Source: CAJXOW01 sp964421495
Lineage (GTDB): Bacteria > Bacteroidota > Rhodothermia > Balneolales > Balneolaceae
Direction: 5' to 3'
DNA length: 5,321 bases
Assembly: GCA_964421495.1 (NCBI GenBank)
Contig: CAYQXO010000157.1
Coordinates: 1 to 5,321, forward strand
The notes under the pieces are model-generated. The model saw only the letters and a list, made by a program, of their open reading frames with translations, made no database searches and was not told the DNA's origin. The translations under genes and the position numbers were made by a program. Shown one piece after another: positions 1-5,321 of this stretch; the stretch's first letter is position 1, and each line of letters begins with the position of its first letter.

Positions 1-1144
1 CGCCGATGAGGCTGCCGGTGATAAAAGTTCCGGTGAGCCCGTAGTAGCGATAGACTAATCCGAGCATTACCGGTCCCAGCGTTTGTCCGGATCGCATAAT
101 CATCCAGTTGACCGACAGGAAGGCCGCACGATATTCCATGGGCGATTGGTGTGTCAGCAGATTCATAACGGCCGGTATATTTATGCCCTGGGCCACTCCG
201 AATAGCAGAACGGGTATCCAGAGCCAGGTAAGCGTGGTAAGAAAAGCCAGAAAGATGAAAACAACCATGTACAGGACGGCCGAAAGGGCAATTAAATGCG
301 ATTGCGGAAATCGTTTCGAAAGCTTCCCGAGCTGAGAGGAGGTCGCCGCGGTAGTCAACGAGGCCAGCGAGAGAAACAGGCCGATGACGAGTGAGGACTG
401 GTGAAATCGCTCATTCATCAAGAGGGGAAAGAAGGTGAGAACGGCACCGAAGAGAAGAATGAACGTTAGAAAATTGGTGAGGAACAAACCGGCCACCCGC
501 TTGGATTTAAGAGTCCCCCATACATTGCGGATATAGCTTTTCATACCGGTTTTCTGATCTACTGCGGGGTTGTCCAGTATCCAGAGAACCAACAGGCCTA
601 CGGGGATTCCCATGATGTTTAGAAAGAACGGATAATACCAGCCTAAAACGGCCAGACTTCCCCCGATCGCCGGGTAGGAGGCGGTGCCGACGCTCAAAAC
701 GCTGGAATTGTACCCCATCGCCGTCGATCTTCGGTCTGTTGTGTAGAGGTCCCCGATCAGGGTGACATTCATCGAACCCAGGGAGGCACCCCCGATCCCC
801 TGGAGGAATCGCATGGCCAGCAGAAGTTCAAAATCCCTGGTGAACGCGCAAGCCGTGCCGGCCAGACCGAAAATAAACAGGGAGGGGACCAGAATGGTTT
901 TGCGGCCGTATCGGTCCGCCAGGATCCCCAAAACGGGAGTGAGTCCGATACCCGGCAGGGTGAAAGCGGTAATCACCAGCCCCACCTGTTCGCTGGAGAT
1001 GCCTAGTGCCTGCTGCATCCGGGGAAAGGCCGGGGTAATGGTGGATACTCCCATCACGGCCGTCAGGGTTACGGCGAAGATGACATACAGGTTTCTGTCG
1101 CGCAGCAGCGATGTATCTGTTGGGGTCGTTAAGATAACTGGCTC
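1..1144 (-). CDS. MFS transporter, DHA1-like drug/metabolite efflux type (C-terminus cut by the window edge; start unclear)
   Basis: Predicted inner-membrane secondary transporter, probably proton-coupled export of a small molecule; the substrate cannot be read from sequence. I translated the minus strand from the sucD stop to position 2 and found 381 uninterrupted codons with about twelve hydrophobic helices. The last (LTGTFITGSLIG) is cut by the window edge, so roughly 15-25 residues are missing. The loop between helices 2 and 3 has the MFS signature motif A, GILADRYGRK (899-928). Helix 4 carries RFLQGIGGAS, and helix 5 a motif-C-like SVGTASYPAIGG (about 659-694), which in this superfamily favours antiporters. 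The family call is secure; drug efflux is inference. The gene follows sucD in the same frame with no spacer. The first ATG/GTG/TTG is the GTG-ATG pair at 1052-1057, inside helix 1. The coordinates given are the open frame after the sucD stop, not a proven start. A rare AUC start at 1133-1135, six bases after AAGAG, or a CTG at 1106-1108 or 1103-1105, would keep helix 1 whole. Confidence 0.9.
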
Positions 1145-2011
1145 TTAGATTAGATCGCTCAAAGTCGCCCCGATTTCAGCCGGCGAATCCGCCACCGTTA
1201 CTCCCGCTTCGCGGAGTGCTTTTTTCTTGGCTTCGGCGGTTCCGGTTCCCCCGGAAATAATGGCGCCGGCATGTCCCATGCGCCGGCCCGGCGGCGCCGT
1301 ACTTCCGGCAATAAAGGCAACGACCGGTTTGTCCACATTCTCCTGGATATACTGGGCGGCCTCTTCTTCGGCGGTACCTCCGATTTCACCGATCAACACG
1401 ATGGCGTCGGTGTCGGGGTCGTCCTGGAAAAGTTTTACGGCGTCCGTGTGACTGGTACCGATGATCGGGTCTCCCCCGATACCGATGGCGGTACTTTGTC
1501 CCATGCCCTCTTTGGTAACCTGGTCCACGGCTTCATACGTCAGCGTACCGGAACGTGAAATAAGTCCCACGCGCCCTTTTTCGAAAATATTGCCGGGCAT
1601 AATGCCGACTTTCGCTTCGCCGGGGGTTATGACGCCCGGGCAGTTCGGTCCAATCAATGTGGCGCCGTGACTTCGGACCACCTGTTTGGCCTTGATCATA
1701 TCCTGCACCGGGATGCCCTCGCTAATGCAGATAATAACCTCGATACCGGCAAAAGCCGATTCCGTGATGGCGTCGGCCGCAAAAGCGGGGGGGACGAAAA
1801 TAATAGAAGTGTCGGCCCCTTCTTCCTCCACCGCTTCGGATACGGTGTTAAACACGGGACGATCCAGGTGTTTCTGGTCGCCTTTGCCGGGCGTGACTCC
1901 CGCCACGACCCGGGTACCGTATTCGATCATTTGTTCGGCGTGAAAGGTTCCTTCACTACCGGTAATTCCCTGTACTACAACACGTGAATTTTTGTCGACT
2001 AATACGCTCAT
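1145..2011 (-). CDS. sucD: succinyl-CoA synthetase (succinate--CoA ligase), alpha subunit
   Basis: Cytosolic TCA-cycle enzyme subunit. With the beta subunit SucC it interconverts succinyl-CoA and succinate, coupled to ADP or GDP phosphorylation. The alpha subunit binds CoA and carries the histidine that is phosphorylated in turnover. The 288-residue product matches the usual length (E. coli 289) and aligns end to end from memory. An N-terminal Rossmann CoA-binding domain has QGITGSEGTFH (residues 14-24) and GVTPGKG (38-44). GPNCPGVITPGE lies at 121-132 and SRSGTLTYEA at 152-161. The ligase domain has GIGGDPIIG (177-185) and GEIGG with Glu209. The phosphorylated histidine is His247 in RRMGHAGAII. 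The ATG at 2009-2011 starts the conserved MSVLVDKNSRVVVQG. The bases just upstream are AT-rich with no Shine-Dalgarno sequence, as is common in Bacteroidota-like genomes. No sucC lies in the window. Nucleotide preference is set by the beta subunit and cannot be judged here. Confidence 0.97.
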   Translation of the reverse strand: MSVLVDKNSRVVVQGITGSEGTFHAEQMIEYGTRVVAGVTPGKGDQKHLDRPVFNTVSEAVEEEGADTSIIFVPPAFAADAITESAFAGIEVIICISEGIPVQDMIKAKQVVRSHGATLIGPNCPGVITPGEAKVGIMPGNIFEKGRVGLISRSGTLTYEAVDQVTKEGMGQSTAIGIGGDPIIGTSHTDAVKLFQDDPDTDAIVLIGEIGGTAEEEAAQYIQENVDKPVVAFIAGSTAPPGRRMGHAGAIISGGTGTAEAKKKALREAGVTVADSPAEIGATLSDLI

Positions 2012-2041
2012 GAGAAAATTATTTCAGTTTAAGTATTTATA

Positions 2042-2056
2042 TTTCGTTTTGCGAAA
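2042..2056 (-). other. small hairpin in the sucD leader
   Basis: TTTCG (2042-2046) and CGAAA (2052-2056) are perfect complements around a five-base loop, centred about 40 bases upstream of the sucD ATG. A 5-bp stem with only two GC pairs is weak and could be chance in AT-rich DNA. It could sit in the sucD 5' untranslated region or act as a small operator. Confidence 0.2.
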
Positions 2057-2093
2057 GTTCCGTTTCAGTAAAAAAGCTTGTTAAACCTGAGCA

Positions 2094-2261
2094 TTAATTT
2101 TCGGGCATAATGCGAAACGCCTGTCCGACACCCGCCGGCAGATTCAAAGTTAACGCCTTACCGGCGGTCATTTTATGAGGACCGAAATGGACAGGGTAGA
2201 GCGTCGGGATGAAATCATTTTTATAGAAACTCGTTTTAAATAAGTTATCGTTTTTCCGGAA
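2094..2261 (-). pseudogene. possible remnant of a gene 3' end (unrecognised)
   Basis: Reading the minus strand leftward from the in-frame stop at 2262-2264 gives 55 open codons ending in TAA at 2094-2096. The downstream part reads like real protein: NDFIPTLYPVHFGPHK, then MTAGKALTLNLP, then AGVGQAFRIMPEN and stop. Many third positions in the GC-rich part are G or C, as in the neighbouring genes. The only ATG early enough to matter (2169-2171) would give 24 residues, and the AT-rich start of the frame looks non-coding. This would fit the surviving C-terminal end of a gene lost by deletion upstream. I do not recognise the family. The same bases form inverted repeats, so a structured RNA or chance is a real alternative. 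Confidence 0.25.
2120..2195. repeat. nested inverted repeats (possible structured RNA or operator)
   Basis: Two perfect 7-bp inverted repeats are nested. The outer one is CCTGTCC (2120-2126) with GGACAGG (2189-2195). The inner one is CCGCCGG (2132-2138) with CCGGCGG (2161-2167), enclosing a 22-base loop. A third stem, CGGTC (2165-2169) with GACCG (2180-2184), overlaps the right arm of the inner repeat, so the two could be alternatives. No G-U pairs are needed, so the structure is possible on either strand. No known riboswitch core was recognised. Confidence 0.4.
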
Positions 2262-2302
2262 TTATATTTTAGATTATAGAGTCATACGATCAAATGGTGT
2301 GG

Positions 2303-2311
2303 TAATATAAA
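2303..2311 (+). promoter_or_regulatory. dnaG: tentative -10-like element for dnaG
   Basis: TAATATAAA, about 60 bases upstream of the dnaG ATG, contains overlapping TAATAT and TATAAA hexamers resembling a -10 box. No matching -35 hexamer or Bacteroidota-type TTG element stands out at the right spacing. In a region this AT-rich the match is weak. Confidence 0.18.
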
Positions 2312-2354
2312 TAATGCATCATAAGGAAATCTAGCATATTCTGAAAAGATTACC

Positions 2355-2359
2355 AGGGG
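2355..2359 (+). promoter_or_regulatory. dnaG: weak ribosome binding site of dnaG
   Basis: AGGGG is the only purine-rich Shine-Dalgarno-like run before dnaG. It lies 12 bases before the ATG at 2372 and only 3 before an in-frame TTG at 2363. Neither spacing is ideal, so it does not settle the start. The ATG is preferred because it begins at the usual position for DnaG, just before the conserved helix leading into the zinc domain. Confidence 0.35.
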
Positions 2360-2371
2360 TTATTGCACGTT

Positions 2372-4363
2372 ATGATCTCCGATACAAAAAAAGAGGAAAT
2401 ACGGGATGCAGCCGACCTGGTCGAGGTCGTTTCCGACTACGTGAAGCTGAAGAAAGTCGGCAGCAGTTATAAGGGATTGTGCCCGTTTCATGAGGAAAAA
2501 ACTCCGTCTTTTCACGTTACCCCCCGGCTCCGTATATACAAATGCTTCGGATGCGGGGCCAGCGGAGATGTGTTTAACTTTATCATGGAGATGGAAGGGG
2601 TCGGATTTACCGAGGCGCTGCGATCGTTGGCCGAAAGATACCAGATATCGCTTCCGGAGGAAGACACCCAGGAATATGATGAAGCGCAATATCTTCGGGA
2701 GGGCATTTATCATGCTCTTCGGTTTGCCGGCGTTTACTACCACAACCGGCTGAAAGAGAGTGCGGAAGCGGAAAAAGCCCGATCGAATCTTAAAGAACGG
2801 GGGTATAAACAAAAAACGATCCGTCGCTTCGGACTCGGCTATGCTCCCTCAAAAGGATCCGCCTTTTATGATGCGGCCATGGATACCGGGATTAACGAAG
2901 AATACCTGGTGGAGGCGGGATTGATAAAACCGAGTAAACGGGGAGAGGGATTTTACGATACGTTCCGGGGACGGCTGATGTTTCCCATCTTCAATCCCTC
3001 GGGCAAGGTGATCGCCTTTGCCGGTCGGGTGCTGGGCGAGGAGGATACGGCCAAATACATTAATTCGCCCAATACGGAAGTCTATAACAAAAGCAAAGTC
3101 GTATATGCTGTAAACTTTGCCAAACACGCCATTCGTCGTAATGACGAGGCCGTTCTCGTGGAAGGTTATACCGACGTACTGACGCTCCACCAGGAGGGCG
3201 TCGAGCAGGCGGTGGCTACCAGCGGGACGTCGCTGACGGCGGGACAGATGAAAACGATTCATCGCTTCGGGGATCGGATCGTGATGGTGTATGATTCGGA
3301 TTCGGCGGGCCAGCGGGCGATGACCCGGGGGATCAATATCGCACTGGCGGAAGGCATGGACGTGCGATTGATGGAATTGCCCGAGGGCGAGGATCCCGAT
3401 TCCTTTGTCCGCCAGTTCGGGTCAGATTCATTTCAGGAGCAGAAACGCCAGCATACGGAAGATTTTGTCTCTTATATGGTCCACCGCGCCCAGGAAGACG
3501 GGCGGTGGGACGACCCGATGCAGAAGAAAGAAACGGTCCATGCCATCCTGACTAGTATAGCGGAAATACCGGATGCCATGACCCGGGAGACCTTTATCCA
3601 GCATTTGAATAAATTCGCAAAGGAATTCTACGATCGAACCCTGTACAATGAGCTTAAAAAGAAGCTGGAGGAGAAGAAAAAGCGGCGGCGGCGTGAGATA
3701 AAGCGAAATGAACGACAACAAAACCGGGCCGCAAAAACAAAGGCACGCAAGCCGGCCGACACCCAAAAGAAAGAGGAGGCTCCCGAACTGCAGGGTAAAC
3801 TGCCGGAGTATGAAAAAGAGATCATCCGGCTGATGTTGCTGTACGGACACGAGATGGTCGAATATATTGGCTCTTTTTGTAACGAGGATCATTTTGAGCA
3901 CGAGAAACTGAAAAAATTCTATAAGGATATAATCGATCGGCATCGGGAAGAAAAATCGATCGATGTGGAAACCTATGCGGAGGCCGAGCATCCCTTCCCC
4001 GAACTGGTCGGGGAAATAGTGCTGGAACGCCATTCGGTGAGCGATCGCCATCACGAAAAAACGGGGCTGTCCTATAAGCGGGATACAAACCCCTACCAGA
4101 CGGCGAAGGGAGCACTTAAGGCCTTGAAAATCCATTACCTGGATCGAATGCATGATCAATTGACGCGCCGGCAAATAGGCGCGGAGGGTGAGGAGAAGCA
4201 ACAAATGGCGGATACGTTGAAAGAAGTGGTCCGGCAGCGTTCCCTCATTCAAAAATCAAGTCTGCACGAACTGTTTCCCGATCCCGACGGCGATAAAGAA
4301 CAGCCCTATACCGAAAAAGTGTTCGAATACAAACCTAAAAAATCGTTGGATGGGGATGAGTGA
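2372..4363 (+). CDS. dnaG: DNA primase DnaG
   Basis: Replication primase that makes the short RNA primers for Okazaki fragments and is recruited by the replicative helicase DnaB. Counting from the ATG, the protein has 663 residues with all three DnaG domains. The N-terminal CHC2 zinc finger has Cys37, His40, Cys58 and Cys61 (CPFHEEKTPSF; KCFGCGASGD). The RNA polymerase core contains FRGRLMFPI and KYINSPNTEVYNKSKVVY. Its TOPRIM metal centre has Glu264 in EGYTDVLTLHQEG, and Asp308 and Asp310 in YDSDSAGQRA, followed by EGEDPDSF. A very basic linker (about 427-469, including KKKRRRREIKR) leads to a helical C-terminal domain (about 475-640) that should bind DnaB. No catalytic residue is missing. 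An in-frame TTG at 2363 would add three residues. The 3' end overlaps the downstream phosphatase gene, implying co-transcription. Confidence 0.97.
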   Translation: MISDTKKEEIRDAADLVEVVSDYVKLKKVGSSYKGLCPFHEEKTPSFHVTPRLRIYKCFGCGASGDVFNFIMEMEGVGFTEALRSLAERYQISLPEEDTQEYDEAQYLREGIYHALRFAGVYYHNRLKESAEAEKARSNLKERGYKQKTIRRFGLGYAPSKGSAFYDAAMDTGINEEYLVEAGLIKPSKRGEGFYDTFRGRLMFPIFNPSGKVIAFAGRVLGEEDTAKYINSPNTEVYNKSKVVYAVNFAKHAIRRNDEAVLVEGYTDVLTLHQEGVEQAVATSGTSLTAGQMKTIHRFGDRIVMVYDSDSAGQRAMTRGINIALAEGMDVRLMELPEGEDPDSFVRQFGSDSFQEQKRQHTEDFVSYMVHRAQEDGRWDDPMQKKETVHAILTSIAEIPDAMTRETFIQHLNKFAKEFYDRTLYNELKKKLEEKKKRRRREIKRNERQQNRAAKTKARKPADTQKKEEAPELQGKLPEYEKEIIRLMLLYGHEMVEYIGSFCNEDHFEHEKLKKFYKDIIDRHREEKSIDVETYAEAEHPFPELVGEIVLERHSVSDRHHEKTGLSYKRDTNPYQTAKGALKALKIHYLDRMHDQLTRRQIGAEGEEKQQMADTLKEVVRQRSLIQKSSLHELFPDPDGDKEQPYTEKVFEYKPKKSLDGDE

Positions 4364-5171
4364 TTACACCAAGGAATTAGAGACGGCTGTTAAAGCCGCC
4401 CGCAAAGCACAGCGGATAATTATAGATTATCGTGACAGCCGGGAGTTTGGAATTGACTTCAAGGGAAAGAATGACTTGGTGACCGATGCCGACCTGGAGG
4501 CTGAAAAGGCTATTCTTGATGTCATTCGGGAAAACTTTCCCGATGACCGATGGCTGGCGGAGGAAACGGCCGGAGATGATTCTATCTCAGGGGATAGAAC
4601 CTGGCTGATTGACCCGATTGACGGGACGACCAACTTTGCCCACGGTTTCCCGGTTTTTTGCGTCTCCATTGCCCTGTGGGAGCAGCACCAGGCCCGGGCG
4701 GCGGTTATGCTGGAGGTGAGTTCGGACAAGTTGTTTACGGCTATACGGGGTCAGGGAGCCGCCGTGAACGGTCACGATATTGCAGTGTCCTCCATTACCA
4801 ATCCTTCCAACGCGTTGATTGGAACCGGATTCCCCTATAACGACCTCAGCCTGGTGGATGATTATATCAGCTATTTCCGCCGACTCATGGACGCTACCCA
4901 GGGAGTCCGGCGGCCGGGGAGCGCGGCTTTTGATCTTTGCTGCGTGGCTTGCGGCTGGTTTGACGGGTTTTACGAGTATTCGCTCAATGCATGGGATGTA
5001 GCCGCCGCTTCTTTGATCGTACAGGAAGCCGGGGGCGTGGTGACGGACTGGGACGGGGAGGATAACTGGCTCTTCGGCGAACGCATCGTGGCCGGCAATC
5101 CCACAATACACGCTTTTTTGCTGGAGGAAATGCAAGATGTTTTTTCCGATGAGAATCGTGCCGCCGTATGA
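4350..5171 (+). CDS. suhB: inositol monophosphatase family protein (SuhB-like)
   Basis: Cytosolic Mg2+-dependent phosphatase of the FIG superfamily. Members hydrolyse myo-inositol 1-phosphate and related sugar or nucleotide phosphates; E. coli SuhB also binds NusA and takes part in rRNA antitermination. The 273-residue product has the usual length and every signature. NDLVTDAD lies at residues 41-48 and the metal ligand Glu71 in WLAEETAGD. Motif 1 is WLIDPIDGTTNF (85-96) with Asp88 and Asp91. GVRRPGSAAFDL lies at 185-196. Motif 2 is NAWDVAAASLIVQEAGG (213-229) with Asp216. The family is certain; the substrate is not, because CysQ- and histidinol-phosphatase-type relatives share these motifs. 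The overall pattern favours inositol monophosphatase. The ATG at 4350 overlaps dnaG by 14 bases, and a second in-frame ATG at 4356 (MSDYTKEL) overlaps by 8. Neither has a strong Shine-Dalgarno sequence, so translation probably depends on ribosomes finishing dnaG. Confidence 0.93.
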   Translation: MGMSDYTKELETAVKAARKAQRIIIDYRDSREFGIDFKGKNDLVTDADLEAEKAILDVIRENFPDDRWLAEETAGDDSISGDRTWLIDPIDGTTNFAHGFPVFCVSIALWEQHQARAAVMLEVSSDKLFTAIRGQGAAVNGHDIAVSSITNPSNALIGTGFPYNDLSLVDDYISYFRRLMDATQGVRRPGSAAFDLCCVACGWFDGFYEYSLNAWDVAAASLIVQEAGGVVTDWDGEDNWLFGERIVAGNPTIHAFLLEEMQDVFSDENRAAV

Positions 5172-5195
5172 ATTATTGCATGGAACGATGAATAC

Positions 5196-5217
5196 CCGGA
5201 GTGGACGACCGTTCCGG
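5196..5217 (+). terminator. possible terminator or 3' hairpin of the dnaG-suhB operon
   Basis: Twenty-four bases after the suhB stop, CCGGAGTGG (5196-5204) pairs along its whole length with CCGTTCCGG (5209-5217) around the tetraloop ACGA. This is seven Watson-Crick pairs and two G-U wobbles. The wobbles become mismatches on the opposite strand, so the fold favours plus-strand RNA. The T-run (5229-5233) begins 11 bases past the stem, too far for a textbook intrinsic terminator. A stabilising 3' structure is equally possible. A second, smaller hairpin (ACGGC-AAA-GCCGT, 5289-5301) lies further on without an adjacent T-run. Confidence 0.35.
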
Positions 5218-5321
5218 AGAACTAAAAATTTTTCGAACAGATCCTTTTGGTAGGGAAGAGGTTTGAATTTTCTGGCAGCCAAGGAGTTACGGCAAAGCCG
5301 TGTGTAAAAATTTTAAATCGA
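5218..5321. other. non-coding tail with no gene supported
   Basis: The last 104 bases are AT-rich with short palindromic runs (AAAAATTTTT at 5224-5233). AAGGAG at 5281-5286 resembles a ribosome binding site, and a GTG at 5300-5302 opens seven codons to the window edge. The spacing of 13 bases is long and the fragment far too short to call a gene. Confidence 0.4.

Larger units (their letters stand above)
2012..2371. other. divergent intergenic region between sucD and dnaG
   Basis: About 360 bases between two divergently transcribed genes, so it must hold both promoters unless transcription starts elsewhere. Composition is uneven: 2012-2100 and 2216-2340 are AT-rich, while 2100-2215 is GC-richer and contains inverted repeats and a protein-like minus-strand frame (listed separately). 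No convincing Bacteroidota-type promoter pair (TTG, about 19 bases, TAnnTTTG) was found on either strand. TATAAT-like hexamers occur on the minus strand at 2273-2278 and 2261-2266. If either is used, sucD mRNA would carry a leader of roughly 250 bases including the structured island. No tRNA or known riboswitch was recognised. Confidence 0.6.

Noticed and set aside
762..1148. 128-codon plus-strand open frame opposite the transporter
   Set aside because: Antisense to clear MFS motifs (GILADRYGRK and helices 1-4); its translation is Pro/Arg/Ser-rich with no domain.
1667..1987. 106-codon plus-strand open frame opposite sucD
   Set aside because: Antisense to the conserved N-terminal half of sucD; no ribosome binding site and no recognisable family.
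2314..2334. Six-codon mini-frame (MHHKEI) upstream of dnaG as a regulatory leader peptide
   Set aside because: No ribosome binding site, no amino-acid bias suggesting attenuation, and no following terminator/antiterminator pair.
2363..2365. TTG as the dnaG start
   Set aside because: It adds only three residues, lies only three bases from the purine run, and the ATG at 2372 matches where DnaG proteins normally begin. Not excluded.
3428..4252. 274-codon open frame on the minus strand inside dnaG
   Set aside because: Antisense shadow of a complete, motif-verified dnaG; the translation is low-complexity (Leu/Phe/Ser runs opposite the Lys/Arg-rich linker) and shows no family signature.
4587..5282. 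231-codon open frame on the minus strand opposite suhB
   Set aside because: It lies over the conserved IMPase motifs on the other strand, has no recognisable domain, and is best explained as a shadow of suhB codon use.
5289..5301. Hairpin ACGGC-AAA-GCCGT as an intrinsic terminator
   Set aside because: The stem is only five pairs and is followed by GTGTAAAAA rather than a T-run.
1..5321. CRISPR arrays, insertion sequences, tRNA or rRNA genes, attachment sites
   Set aside because: No spaced direct repeats, transposase motifs, cloverleaf-like sequences or conserved rRNA segments were seen on either strand.

Overview
The window is a stretch of ordinary bacterial chromosome. It holds four protein genes in two divergent pairs around an intergenic gap of about 360 bases. 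The coding GC is moderate. sucD has no recognisable Shine-Dalgarno sequence, and the DnaG has a long lysine/arginine-rich linker. Together these suggest a member of the Bacteroidota/Rhodothermota/Balneolota side of the tree, but this is inference only: no rRNA or other lineage marker lies in the window.

Left half, minus strand: sucD (1145-2011) encodes the complete alpha subunit of succinyl-CoA synthetase. It is followed directly, in the same reading frame, by a 12-helix major facilitator superfamily (MFS) transporter that runs off the left edge (1-1144). The transporter frame is intact, but no ATG, GTG or TTG lies between the sucD stop and the middle of transmembrane helix 1. How it is translated is the most puzzling point in the window.

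Middle (2012-2371): this is the divergent regulatory gap. AT-rich flanks surround a GC-richer island (about 2100-2215). The island contains two nested perfect 7-bp inverted repeats and a competing 5-bp hairpin. On the minus strand it also carries a protein-like open frame ending in a stop, with no plausible full-length start. It may be a decayed gene end, a structured leader, or both.

Right half, plus strand: dnaG (2372-4363, DNA primase) overlaps an inositol-monophosphatase family gene of the SuhB type (4350-5171) by 14 or 8 bases, so the two are very likely co-transcribed and translationally coupled. A 9-bp hairpin (5196-5217) follows and may end the operon. The last 100 bases hold no gene that can be supported.

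The four genes do not form one pathway: a TCA-cycle enzyme subunit with an efflux-type transporter, and a replication primase with a sugar-phosphate phosphatase. I found no CRISPR array, mobile element, tRNA or rRNA gene, defence system or other clearly undescribed system. The points that merit a second look are the transporter start, the island between sucD and dnaG, and the dnaG/suhB coupling.
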